DNA of 64,000 nucleotides from an uncultured Bacteroidales bacterium (GTDB lineage Bacteria > Bacteroidota > Bacteroidia > Bacteroidales > JAUNSR01), in NCBI GenBank assembly GCA_947074145.1, contig CAMTOJ010000013.1, positions 1 through 64,000 on the forward strand, in the 5' to 3' direction. Below are positions 17,203 to 26,152 of the stretch, piece after piece (the first letter of the stretch is position 1; every line of letters begins with the position of its first letter). Under the pieces are notes generated by a model, which worked only from the letters and a program-made list of their open reading frames with translations, had not been told where the DNA came from and searched no databases. The translations under genes and the position numbers were made by a program.

Positions 17203-18381
17203 ATGAAAAAAATTGTACAATTTATTATTATTATGACATTTACACTTTCGGTAAATGCTCAAAACTGGAAGCCCGACGAGGGTACCCCTACCGTATTTGA
17301 TCCCGATGAAGTGGGTACGGTGACTGATTTTGACGGCAATGTTTATAAGACCGCTCGCTTTGGCGATACTTGGTGGATGCTGGAGAATCTGAAAAATACG
17401 CATTATAATGATGGTACTCCTGTTAAGTTTTTTGAAGATATAGAGGCGGTAAGACCTGACGGAGAAAGTTTTTGGGGTTGGTTTGCTACCGATTCGTACG
17501 CCTACCCTATGCGCGATGCATCTTATGTTGAAAAATATGGGTTGTTATATACTTGGATGGCTGCTACTGATGTATTATTAAAGGGAGGGAGTAATCTATA
17601 CTATAAATTCAACGTTCATGGCGGACTTTTACCTCCGGGCTGGAAAGTGGCTGACACTACTGCTTGGCACGACCTTGGCAGACGTATTGTGGGTGAAGAG
17701 AATCTTATTGGTGATTGGTTCACTCAAAATACGCCCCAAGGTGGTACTGAAACAGTATTTTGGATACGAAACATCCCAAATCTCGGACTTTATCTAAAGA
17801 AAGGGCGCGCCGACGGCTGGAAAGATAATTTGGATTTGCCAAGAGCAAACGACAAAAGATGGAACAAATTGAATTTTGGGTTGGTGGGAGCAGGAAAAAT
17901 AGGTACAGACACAAGCATTCCTGGTACAGTTCCCTATCATGAAGGGCTTGATGAGTTTACCTGGATTTGGACTGATCAGTTTGTACATGAAGATTCTACG
18001 GGAAGCGGGAAACAATATGCATACTTCTCTAATATAGATAACAACTTTCAAAAAAGAAGTAACTCATGTTGCAACCACGCTTCTGTACGCGGCATTATGA
18101 GAGTGGAAAGAAACACTCCTGATAGCGACGGTATTACAAAAGTGGGAAGTGTATCAACTTCTGATGATTTTCTTATTTATCCTAACCGTACAGCAGATCT
18201 GTTTGCTCTGGTTTCTACTAAAAATACAGATTATAAAATTTATAGCTCCGGTAACGGTAAACTTAGCAAAAGCGGCTATGCCAATTCAGGCGAAAATATA
18301 ATAGATATCTCTGATCTTACTCCCGGACTATATATTTTGGATATAGAGGGTAAGCAGTTCAAAATAATAAAGTTGAATTAG
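17203..18381 (+). CDS. Secreted FISUMP-domain protein with T9SS type A sorting domain
   Basis: The signal peptide (residues about 1-19) ends in VNAQ. The body carries the Fibrobacter succinogenes major paralogous domain: VTDFDGNVYKTARFGDTWWM, LENLKNTHYNDGTPV, YGLLYTWMAA and the closing SVRGIMRVERN. The last 70 residues (from about FLIYPNRTADLFAL, through DISDLTPGLYILDIEG) are a type A T9SS C-terminal domain, which is cleaved on export and attaches cargo to the surface through A-LPS in known species. The gene is 48 bases upstream of a second T9SS cargo gene. The body domain is common in surface proteins, and its molecular role is unknown. Confidence 0.88.
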   Translation: MKKIVQFIIIMTFTLSVNAQNWKPDEGTPTVFDPDEVGTVTDFDGNVYKTARFGDTWWMLENLKNTHYNDGTPVKFFEDIEAVRPDGESFWGWFATDSYAYPMRDASYVEKYGLLYTWMAATDVLLKGGSNLYYKFNVHGGLLPPGWKVADTTAWHDLGRRIVGEENLIGDWFTQNTPQGGTETVFWIRNIPNLGLYLKKGRADGWKDNLDLPRANDKRWNKLNFGLVGAGKIGTDTSIPGTVPYHEGLDEFTWIWTDQFVHEDSTGSGKQYAYFSNIDNNFQKRSNSCCNHASVRGIMRVERNTPDSDGITKVGSVSTSDDFLIYPNRTADLFALVSTKNTDYKIYSSGNGKLSKSGYANSGENIIDISDLTPGLYILDIEGKQFKIIKLN

Positions 18382-18429
18382 GATCATCTAAATTTTATTC
18401 AATATAAACGAATTCTAAAAATAAATATT

Positions 18430-21400
18430 ATGCGAAAATTAATTACAATTATATTATCGGTATTGTGTGTGTCGGTGGGATATGCACAGAGTGAACCAAG
18501 AGATATGATAACAATAGATTTTGGAACAATAACAAGTGGAAGTTCTTATACAGATGACAAGCCTATATATATGTTTACAGCAAGTGACAACAATACCGCC
18601 AAAAGACATATTACATTAAATAATGGTAATTATGATATAATTATCTATAAGCTAAATCTTAGCACAACAAAATGGAGCGGAATAGTAATGAAAGATAGCA
18701 TTTTCAATATCAACATTAAAGGATACAATAATTGGGGAAATACTAACGGTCCACTTATGCTATATTCAGGAAGAGTATTTATATCGGGTGATACTTTAGA
18801 AAATGGCATTGACCAAGAAAAGGTACTTATAAGTACAAATTACAGTATAGATGAAAATACAGATAAAAAAAGTATAATTATTGAAAGTGGGTATTTCAAC
18901 TGGGGTTGCATACAAAGTAGTGTATCAACATTAGATACATTAATGATAAATAATGGCGTAATTAGAACAAAATTCCTTGCGGCAAAAACAATTATTCTTA
19001 ACGGTGGTAGTATAAAACTAACAGATAATACAAATATAGTACAAAGCAATGACGGTAAAACAGTTATTAACAATGATGGAGATACACTATACTGTTTAAA
19101 AGTACCACATGATGGGTCGTATGAATTAGATGTTAAAAAGTCTGGCATACCTTATAAAAAGTACAGTTTTACTGCACACCACGAAGGTGATGACAATTAT
19201 TACATTTGGTTACCAACAGGTGAATATGATATAGATAACGGAACAAAAACATGTTCTATTAATTTAGAAGCTTACGATTTAAATTTAGAAAATATACCTC
19301 TCTTAATACCCAACTTAAAAAAGATAACTCGTGAAGGTAACGGTATAATAACACTATCTCCCGATTCTCTATTTGAATTTACAGAGACAGGGTATTCTCA
19401 GTATCACGAATTATCGAACACTAATGTTTATTATACTTATAGCGGAAATAAATATATATTTATAGGAAACACTAATGCAGGTATAGATTTTAAACCTGCA
19501 TTCCCTGCCGATACAATTATAATAAGAGATTTGACAATTGAAAAACCTGAGGATCATTCTTTGGCAATACTTACCGAAGATGATATAGTATTACTTATTG
19601 AGGGAGAAAATATTTTTGACTCAGATAAAACCACATTTTCTACTCAGCCGGGATGTGTAATAGAAAAAAATTGCCTCACTTCAATGCTAACTATTGACGG
19701 AACAGGCACACTTAATATAATTGTATTTGGAGGTTTTTATGATAGATTGGGTATATTTGGTAGTGAATTCAACAAAGATTTTTCAGGACTTACAATTAAA
19801 GGTGGAAATATTAATATAAATTCAAGGCTTTGCGAAACACCTTTATTTGGTAACGGATTTTATAACCCGACAGACAGAAGTATAAACACATCAACATGTA
19901 AAATATCAAATATAAATATTACAGGTGGGAATTTATATGTAAGAGAATACCAAGTAAATAAGCCATTACCTTTGGCAAATGGTGAATTTATTAATGTTAC
20001 AGGTGGTAATCTGTATTTTTGGCATAAAATATTACACGGTTATAATATTTCTGGTGGAGTTGTTAATCTTGAATCGAAGAGTTATGAAGCTAATAGTTAT
20101 GTTGCTGGTTTATTGGACGGTGAAAATATTAAACTAACAGGTGGTAGTTTAAACTCCGAGTATCAAAATAATGCAGCAATAACATCTCGTCTTGAAAGAG
20201 ACGGCGAAGAGCTTTACCGTTCAAGATTATTCTTGCCATCTACAGGCGAAAAACAACTTATCTCGGCTATAACTATTGAGTATGGCGATAAAGTAATTAA
20301 CTGGGGCTGTAACGACCTTTATACCGATACCGACGGTATGTTTACCCTTTGGATGCCGGCAGGCGTTGATGCTAAATACACTGTTGTAACTGCCGCTGGC
20401 GATACTTTCTTATACAAAGGTCCTATCGCTCAGTTTGACGATATATCAACCGGTTCGGGCGAAGCAAACTTCCTTCTTCAAGGCAAAAAATATAAAGGTG
20501 GCGAAGCAGAAGGCTGGAGTTGCGTAAATGGTGACCCTTACGAAGTGGTTTACGACCCTAACGAAATGGTTGTGATGGCTAATAAATATATTCCACCATT
20601 CCTGGCTCAACAAACAAATGTTATTATCCCTACCGAAGATGGTAAATACACTGCAAGCAATATCGTAATTAGTCGCAATGCTGATTATTATATGCCTGTA
20701 GATGTAACAGCCACATCGGCAGAGTTCTCTTACAAACCTTCTGTTTATGCGAACTCGCTTGGTGGATGGGAAGCAATGATGTTGCCTTTTGCATCAGATA
20801 ACGTTTCGTCAACATCAAAAAAATTAATTAAACCATATACTACAACCGCAGATGGGGATTTTGTAGTGAAATATGCATCTGACAATGGTGCCAAAATTGA
20901 GTTCGCTCTACCTGAAACAGATATTATTAACGCTCATGAACCATTTATAATCGCTATTCCTGAAACTATGAGTGGCGATGAAATAAAATTTGGAGCATCA
21001 GATGTTTTAATTGGTTCAACAACTCAAAAAACTGTTTCGGGTACATTAAACGGAACATTTGAAAAGATTCCTTATTCAGAAAACGACGTACTATATGTTT
21101 TAAACAGTACAGGTACTGAATTTGAACTGTTAACCAAAGGTTCAATCGCTCCGTTTGGCGCATTCTTCACTAAATTGTTGCCTGCAAAAGCTCAAACTTC
21201 AGTGTTAGCAATAGCTGAGCCGATAGTAGGAAAAGAGACACCGGGCGATCTGACAAGCATTGGTGAAACAGATGCTAAAACAATAAGCATTTATGCTTAC
21301 GATGGAGATATCTTCATTACAACCGGTGAAGATGAAATCATCACAATTTTCTCATCAATGGGTGCAACAGTAAAAACTGTTGAATGTAAAGCGGGAGAAA

Positions 21401-21465
21401 CATATAAAATCTCAAATCTCCCACAAGGAATTTATATTGTTAAAGGCAAAAAAATTGTGATCTAA
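18430..21465 (+). CDS. Large secreted T9SS cargo protein with beta-helix-like repeats
   Basis: The signal peptide (about 1-20) ends in GYAQS. The N-terminal half (to about residue 610) is built of short Gly/Asn-rich strands such as TIKGGNININS, ITGGNLYVRE, VTGGNLYFWH, ISGGVVNLES and LTGGSLNSE, a pattern suggesting a right-handed beta-helix or solenoid. A central region of mixed beta sandwiches follows. The final 70 residues (from about TISIYAYDGDIFITTGEDE to PQGIYIVKGKKIVI) form a type A T9SS sorting domain. Codon use looks different between the first half (more AT-rich) and the second half, which hints at a replaced N-terminal module. Adhesion or glycan binding is plausible; no catalytic motif was seen. 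Confidence 0.82.
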   Translation: MRKLITIILSVLCVSVGYAQSEPRDMITIDFGTITSGSSYTDDKPIYMFTASDNNTAKRHITLNNGNYDIIIYKLNLSTTKWSGIVMKDSIFNINIKGYNNWGNTNGPLMLYSGRVFISGDTLENGIDQEKVLISTNYSIDENTDKKSIIIESGYFNWGCIQSSVSTLDTLMINNGVIRTKFLAAKTIILNGGSIKLTDNTNIVQSNDGKTVINNDGDTLYCLKVPHDGSYELDVKKSGIPYKKYSFTAHHEGDDNYYIWLPTGEYDIDNGTKTCSINLEAYDLNLENIPLLIPNLKKITREGNGIITLSPDSLFEFTETGYSQYHELSNTNVYYTYSGNKYIFIGNTNAGIDFKPAFPADTIIIRDLTIEKPEDHSLAILTEDDIVLLIEGENIFDSDKTTFSTQPGCVIEKNCLTSMLTIDGTGTLNIIVFGGFYDRLGIFGSEFNKDFSGLTIKGGNININSRLCETPLFGNGFYNPTDRSINTSTCKISNINITGGNLYVREYQVNKPLPLANGEFINVTGGNLYFWHKILHGYNISGGVVNLESKSYEANSYVAGLLDGENIKLTGGSLNSEYQNNAAITSRLERDGEELYRSRLFLPSTGEKQLISAITIEYGDKVINWGCNDLYTDTDGMFTLWMPAGVDAKYTVVTAAGDTFLYKGPIAQFDDISTGSGEANFLLQGKKYKGGEAEGWSCVNGDPYEVVYDPNEMVVMANKYIPPFLAQQTNVIIPTEDGKYTASNIVISRNADYYMPVDVTATSAEFSYKPSVYANSLGGWEAMMLPFASDNVSSTSKKLIKPYTTTADGDFVVKYASDNGAKIEFALPETDIINAHEPFIIAIPETMSGDEIKFGASDVLIGSTTQKTVSGTLNGTFEKIPYSENDVLYVLNSTGTEFELLTKGSIAPFGAFFTKLLPAKAQTSVLAIAEPIVGKETPGDLTSIGETDAKTISIYAYDGDIFITTGEDEIITIFSSMGATVKTVECKAGETYKISNLPQGIYIVKGKKIVI

Positions 21466-21770
21466 TCAACAATTAATCTCATATCACTTAATATAAATTG
21501 TTTAAGAAAGGCGGTACGCGTGAGCGTATCGCCTTTCTTTTTTCAAAATTCTGACATGATTACAAGAATTAATTATTTAAGAACGGACATTTATGAATTT
21601 TACCAAAAGTTGATCTATTGAATTCTTAATATATAAATGACCATGTAGGTTTATAATAATGTTTTGATTTTCAAAATCAAACAAATTCGAAATCCATACG
21701 AAAAATCTTATAATATGTCATGATATGGCATATACAAACATCAATTTTGTAGAAACAAATCTTTAGTATT
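21466..21770. other. Intergenic region, 305 bases
   Basis: It contains the strong terminator at 21505-21543. The rest is AT-rich upstream sequence of the small hydrolase gene, in which no promoter pair or repeat could be assigned. Confidence 0.5.
21505..21543 (+). terminator. Strong Rho-independent terminator of the T9SS cargo pair
   Basis: AGAAAGGCGGTACGC (21505-21519) pairs with GCGTATCGCCTTTCT (21524-21538), with one G/U pair and a GTGA tetraloop, then a T run. Confidence 0.9.
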
Positions 21771-22310
21771 ATGATTAATGTACTTTATATTCATGGAGCA
21801 AATTCTAATGCAAACTCGAATACAGCAAACTGTTTGCAGGAGGCTTTAGGTTTTAATTTCAAAATTTTTCATCCTACATTCTCTCCATACTATGACCAAT
21901 CTGTTGCATTAGCAAATAAGATTATTGAGACAAAAAATATATCAGTCGTAATAGCTTCCTCTCTTGGTGCTTTCACTGCAATCTCTGTCAAGCAAAGGGT
22001 TCTAAAAATTCTTATCAATCCTTGCGTCAACCCACTGATAGAGTTACCAAAAGTAAATATGAGTCCGGAGATTGTTGCGTCATACCCTACAATGGAGTGT
22101 GTTTTAAACAACATTGATTTGGAAGAACGAGAAAACGTTTATGCGGTTTTTAGTAAGAATGATGAACTATTCTCTCATAAAAATATATTTATGGAGTATT
22201 ATTTGACATCACATATTTTAGAGACACAAGGCAAACATAAACTAACGAATAGCGAAATACAGAGATCGGTGATACCTTTCATTCTGGAAATATTTCCCAT
22301 GTCACATTAA
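21771..22310 (+). CDS. Small alpha/beta-hydrolase, YqiA/UPF0227-like
   Basis: A cytoplasmic 179-residue protein. VLYIHGANSN at residues 4-13 supplies the oxyanion-hole HG motif. SVVIASSLGAFTA (near 60-72) is the nucleophile elbow S-x-L-G-A typical of YqiA-like esterases. A conserved Asn-Pro region (ILINPCVNP) follows, then FSKNDELF with the acid and GKHKLTN with the His. Family members are probable thioesterases or esterases with unknown substrates. The gene stands alone, between the T9SS cargo terminator and the next two-gene unit. Confidence 0.8.
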   Translation: MINVLYIHGANSNANSNTANCLQEALGFNFKIFHPTFSPYYDQSVALANKIIETKNISVVIASSLGAFTAISVKQRVLKILINPCVNPLIELPKVNMSPEIVASYPTMECVLNNIDLEERENVYAVFSKNDELFSHKNIFMEYYLTSHILETQGKHKLTNSEIQRSVIPFILEIFPMSH

Positions 22311-22403
22311 ATCTAAATTTCACACTATTTTTTTAACAAAAAAAATAAAATTATTACATTAGCTACAACTCAACAATTAACTCATTAAATCATTAATAAT
22401 ACC

Positions 22404-23183
22404 ATGGAAACAAAATCAACATCTTTCAAAAAATTAGTAGAAAAAGCAAGAAAAAACAATTTTTATATAGGAGAAGGCAACCCGCTATCTAACATATTGA
22501 TAATTGGTAAAGAGTGCGCAATAGATAATGAAGGTTTGGACCATGAAGAGAAGTGCGATATTGTAAACGAAAAGAATATCAGTAATTGGGAAAAATTATC
22601 TATAGATTCTACAATCACAGAAATAAAGGAACGCTCAGATAAAAATTACACAAATGAATTTTATCCTTTGTTTCCTCATTTTGGACAAAAGTTTCAACAA
22701 CGCAGGCTAAATGGTGATAAAGGGATTGATGGAACTGCTCCTACCTGGTACTTCTACCAATGGCTTATTGATGAAATAAATGGAAGCGGAAAGAAAAGCA
22801 GAGAGGATTTATTAGATTTTCATCTTAATAGTTTTCATACCGAACTTAGTCAGATACCTCTGCAAATGAGCAACGACTTACCAAGAGAACTGGAGAATTA
22901 CCGTAGAGAAAGCATTGAAAAGAGAACTGCCTTTTTTGAAGATCCTTTTTTTGATCACTTTCCTATTGTGATTGTTGCTTGTGGTCATTACGTTAGGGAT
23001 TATAATATCAATTTAGAAAAAATATTCAAAGTTAAATGGGATGGTAATACTATAAATGTTGGCAATAAATGGATAAATGTACATACTTCACAAAACAGAG
23101 TACTTATCCATACGAATCAATTAAGTATGATATCTGAAGAATTAATCACTCAAATTGCTGAAACAGTAAAAAAGCATCAATAA
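22404..23183 (+). CDS. Uncharacterised protein, possible uracil-DNA-glycosylase-like fold
   Basis: A cytoplasmic protein of 259 residues. GEGNPLSNILIIGKE (residues 23-37) resembles the first motif of the uracil-DNA glycosylase superfamily (G-x-GNP-x-A-x-ILxIGE). A later strand, FPIVIVACGHYV (near 193), and the segment VLIHTNQLSM (near 230) fall where that fold has its central strand and the HP-S motif. The DNA-glycosylase catalytic residues cannot be identified, so this is a fold guess only. The stop is 3 bases before a WYL-domain regulator, forming a tight two-gene unit. Lying between two ATPase-TOPRIM pairs, it may be a defence gene under WYL control; that is inference. Confidence 0.55.
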   Translation: METKSTSFKKLVEKARKNNFYIGEGNPLSNILIIGKECAIDNEGLDHEEKCDIVNEKNISNWEKLSIDSTITEIKERSDKNYTNEFYPLFPHFGQKFQQRRLNGDKGIDGTAPTWYFYQWLIDEINGSGKKSREDLLDFHLNSFHTELSQIPLQMSNDLPRELENYRRESIEKRTAFFEDPFFDHFPIVIVACGHYVRDYNINLEKIFKVKWDGNTINVGNKWINVHTSQNRVLIHTNQLSMISEELITQIAETVKKHQ

Positions 23184-23186
23184 AAT

Positions 23187-24119
23187 ATGACGCATAGTTC
23201 CTCAAAGGAGAATATGGCACGATTATTTAATCGATATGTTTGGCTTGTAGATTTGATATATAGATACAACCACAAGTTTACTTTCGATGATATAAACAAG
23301 CGTTGGCTCTCTTCTGATCTAAATAATTATAATGAGGATTTACCATTAAAAACCTTTCACAATCATAAAACGGCAGTAAAAACTATGTTTGATATAAATA
23401 TTGAATGCGACCGTAAAAACGGTTTTACATATTATATCGAAGATATAGATAATCTTGAGCTTTGTGATATTAAAAAGTGGCTTATTAACAATTTTGCTAT
23501 CAATAATTTGATAATTGAGAGTAAAAATATAAGACATCGTATTCTTTTTGAAAATATACCGAGTGGTCAGCAATTTCTTACGACTATTATTCAGGCTATG
23601 CGTGATAATCGTATTCTGGAAATATCTTATCAGAGTTTCTATCAGGATTCAGCTACACCTTTAGAGATTGAACCATATTTCGTTAAACTCTTTCGACAAC
23701 GTTGGTATCTTATAGGTAATAGTTATAAAGGAATACGAATTTACGCACTCGACCGTATTAAGAATATCCTCATTACGGATCAGGAATTTACTATACCAAA
23801 AGATTTTGATTCGAAAAAGTACTTTTCTGAATGTTTTGGAATATCAAGAGATACAGATATAGAAGTTGATGATGTAAGACTCAAAGTTATCAAGACAGAA
23901 AACAAACATCTGTATTTCGATTCGTTGCCTTTACATCATTCACAATACATTATTGAAGAAACTGAGGATTATATAATTTATGGTTATTATCTTCGACCTA
24001 CATACGATCTTAGGATGGAGATTCTTTCGCATGGAAGCGATATTGAAGTTTTATCACCAAATTCATTTAGGAAACAAATTGCCGAGATAATTAGTCAACA
24101 AAATAGATTGTATAAATAA
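23187..24119 (+). CDS. WYL-domain transcriptional regulator
   Basis: A 310-residue cytoplasmic protein. The N-terminal part (residues about 10-75, MARLFNRYVWLVDLIYRYNH...) is helical and likely a winged-helix DNA-binding region. Residues about 140-235 are a WYL domain with ILEISYQSFYQ, LFRQRWYLIGN and IRIYALDRIKNI, a ligand-binding Sm-like fold. A WCX-type C-terminal part follows. WYL proteins often regulate phage-defence operons, binding nucleotide or nucleic-acid signals. It follows the upstream gene with a 3-base gap and is closed by a strong bidirectional terminator, so the two genes form one unit. Confidence 0.88.
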   Translation: MTHSSSKENMARLFNRYVWLVDLIYRYNHKFTFDDINKRWLSSDLNNYNEDLPLKTFHNHKTAVKTMFDINIECDRKNGFTYYIEDIDNLELCDIKKWLINNFAINNLIIESKNIRHRILFENIPSGQQFLTTIIQAMRDNRILEISYQSFYQDSATPLEIEPYFVKLFRQRWYLIGNSYKGIRIYALDRIKNILITDQEFTIPKDFDSKKYFSECFGISRDTDIEVDDVRLKVIKTENKHLYFDSLPLHHSQYIIEETEDYIIYGYYLRPTYDLRMEILSHGSDIEVLSPNSFRKQIAEIISQQNRLYK

Positions 24120-24180
24120 AGAAATGACCTCAAAAAGCCGGATAATTGATTTGTCGGCTTTTTGAGGTCATTTCTTTTTA
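24118..24180. terminator. Long perfect bidirectional terminator
   Basis: A 23-base perfect stem (24118-24140 with 24155-24177) around a 14-base loop, flanked by A-run and T-run. It overlaps the stop codon of the WYL gene and serves both it and the convergent RloB-like gene. Confidence 0.92.
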
Positions 24181-24195
24181 TCTTAATATTTATTT

Positions 24196-24795
24196 TTAAT
24201 TTTTATGCAGTTCATTCAATAATTCAATCACCCTATAAACTTCGGAATAGCAGATCTCATCATCAGGATTTTCCTTGCTTAATTGACTCAAATATTTTCC
24301 ATTGATAACAGCTCTTTCTATATCTCCGTGCTTTTCAAGAAAAGAATATAAATCAGTTTTTTTAAAATAACGTTTTGTCTTTTCATATCCCGGCATATAC
24401 TTTTGAAGCTCCGGTATCAATTCTTCATAAGATCTATATTTACGTTTGGATAGGTTAGGCAAAAAATGCAATAAAAACCAAAATTCTGTACATGGATGAG
24501 TTTCTATAAACCAAATCTTCTTGTATTGTTTTTTATGTTTTATTGATAGATATTTTTTCATTTCGGCCGGAAGTTGCTTCATTCTATCCATATCAATAAG
24601 ACAGATCACATAATCGAATTTTTCCATTGAGTATCTTTCTGCAAGAGAAAGAATATGTCCGAAGTCGGAATGAGAAGGCATTCCTGGTACCATTTTAAAA
24701 GGATATCTTTTAGATATTCTAAGAGAATCGAAATAGAACCATTCCGTTTCTCCCTCCCCTATAATAGCGACACTCTTGTTTACTCTTCCTCGCAT
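24196..24795 (-). CDS. rloB: RloB-family TOPRIM protein, putative nuclease
   Basis: A 199-residue RloB domain. IGEGETEWFYF (residues 12-22) provides the catalytic Glu and DYVICLIDMDRM (61-72) the D-x-D of a TOPRIM centre. CTEFWFLLHF (near 103) is a typical RloB segment. It overlaps the 3' end of the ATPase gene by 16 bases, so the two are translated as a unit. RloA/RloB pairs were named from restriction-linked loci, and ATPase plus TOPRIM pairs are common in anti-phage modules. Activity here is predicted, not shown. Family assignment is strong. Confidence 0.85.
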   Translation of the reverse strand: MRGRVNKSVAIIGEGETEWFYFDSLRISKRYPFKMVPGMPSHSDFGHILSLAERYSMEKFDYVICLIDMDRMKQLPAEMKKYLSIKHKKQYKKIWFIETHPCTEFWFLLHFLPNLSKRKYRSYEELIPELQKYMPGYEKTKRYFKKTDLYSFLEKHGDIERAVINGKYLSQLSKENPDDEICYSEVYRVIELLNELHKN

Positions 24796-26093
24796 AGCTT
24801 ATCATCTTTAAGATAAATACTTCCAAGAAACGGTAGTTTAACTAATTTACCTTGCCTATAAGCATTGTATGGTGATAAATTCTTATGAAGACCTAAGGAC
24901 GAGAGACGTGTTAATATTGTTTCTCCGGAACTGTCTTTATCGGTAAACCAAATAGTGTCTCTTCTTATAAAATCTTCATCTAATAAATTAATATCATGGG
25001 TAGTTATAATCAACTGTGACGGTGTACAACTATTTGCCAAATAAACTTTTATAAAATAGGACAACAGTTCATAATGAAGACTTGTTTCCACCTCATCAAT
25101 TAAGGTTATTTTTTGATCTATCAATAGCTGCTTTAGCAAAACAGCAATACCCATTAACCTGATAGTACCTCGCGACTCCATCACTTCGGGAAGCGAAAAA
25201 ACTCCGGAATCAGTAGTGTGACTAAAAATCAATTCAGAATCAGTTACCTTTCCTTTCTGAACCATCTGTTTCTTTGCTTCTTCAGGAATTGGAGCAGATT
25301 GGATCATTTTTTCCATTTCAGGTGTTATCACAACCTCTTCTTCCGTCAGCTCAATATCACTGATATTAAAATCTGAAGCTTTTAAAAAATTAATAAGAAA
25401 TCGTTTAAGAATACCGTCAGAATCAGCATTTAAATATTTCTTTGAGAATGAAGATAAAGAAAAATTAGGATGTAAAATATCTTTAAATCCCCCAGAAAAG
25501 AAGTTGTATACAATATTTAGTCGTGAAGATTCAACATTAGATTTTCCAAAAGCTGCTAATACAGAACAATTATTTATAGTATTACCAACAATTGCGATAT
25601 GTCCTTTCTTTCCTATTCCTAATTTGTTACCAAACTTCACTTCTGAGATATCTCCCTCGGGATTATATACCCTATGATATAATGTGGCAGGTTGAGTGCC
25701 GGGATAAAATTCCAATTTTTCAGAATATATACGTTTCTTATCCAATACAACAGATAAATTATACCGTTCTTCTCCCAAATAGAATGTCATTGACATCTCT
25801 GTGTTTTTATTTCTTGATACTTCATCAAGAAGAAAAGGAGTAAACTCAATCTCTTCAGTTTTGTCTTTAGGAACATCAACCATCAAATCTCTAAAAAAAG
25901 AGAGAGCAAGTAATATATTGGTTTTTCCTGAAGCATTAGCTCCATATATTGTAGCTATTTTTAGCAACCTTACCCCTTCTTTGATCTCATAACAATATTC
26001 ATCTTTTTCGAATGTATCTGTTGTGGGTTCAAAGCTCAATATTTGCTCATCTCTTATTGAAAAGAAATTCTTGAATTTAAATTCAGCTATCAT
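24780..26093 (-). CDS. rloA: RloA-like AAA/ABC ATPase
   Basis: A SMC/OLD-type ATPase of about 437 residues. The Walker A is IYGANASGKTNIL (near residue 49). A signature-like segment ESRGTIRLMGI, Walker B ITLIDEVETSLHYELL and the H-loop IITTHDINLL lie in the C-terminal third. The frame is open to 26123, but a promoter at 26121-26152 places the transcript start near 26115, so the Met at 26093 (MIAEFKFKNF) is the better start. It is paired with the RloB-like gene downstream. Predicted role: DNA- or nucleotide-sensing ATPase that controls the TOPRIM partner. Confidence 0.87.
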   Translation of the reverse strand: MIAEFKFKNFFSIRDEQILSFEPTTDTFEKDEYCYEIKEGVRLLKIATIYGANASGKTNILLALSFFRDLMVDVPKDKTEEIEFTPFLLDEVSRNKNTEMSMTFYLGEERYNLSVVLDKKRIYSEKLEFYPGTQPATLYHRVYNPEGDISEVKFGNKLGIGKKGHIAIVGNTINNCSVLAAFGKSNVESSRLNIVYNFFSGGFKDILHPNFSLSSFSKKYLNADSDGILKRFLINFLKASDFNISDIELTEEEVVITPEMEKMIQSAPIPEEAKKQMVQKGKVTDSELIFSHTTDSGVFSLPEVMESRGTIRLMGIAVLLKQLLIDQKITLIDEVETSLHYELLSYFIKVYLANSCTPSQLIITTHDINLLDEDFIRRDTIWFTDKDSSGETILTRLSSLGLHKNLSPYNAYRQGKLVKLPFLGSIYLKDDKLCEEE

Positions 26094-26120
26094 ATCAATA
26101 TATTTATATATAAGATTATT

Positions 26121-26152
26121 CAAATATATAAATACTAAAGACTAATATCAAA
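26121..26152 (-). promoter_or_regulatory. Promoter of the RloA/RloB unit
   Basis: Read on the minus strand: TTTG (26149-26152), a 20-base spacer, and TATATTTG (26121-26128). This matches the Bacteroidota primary-sigma consensus TTTG-N19-21-TAnnTTTG exactly and supports the start at 26093. Confidence 0.8.
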
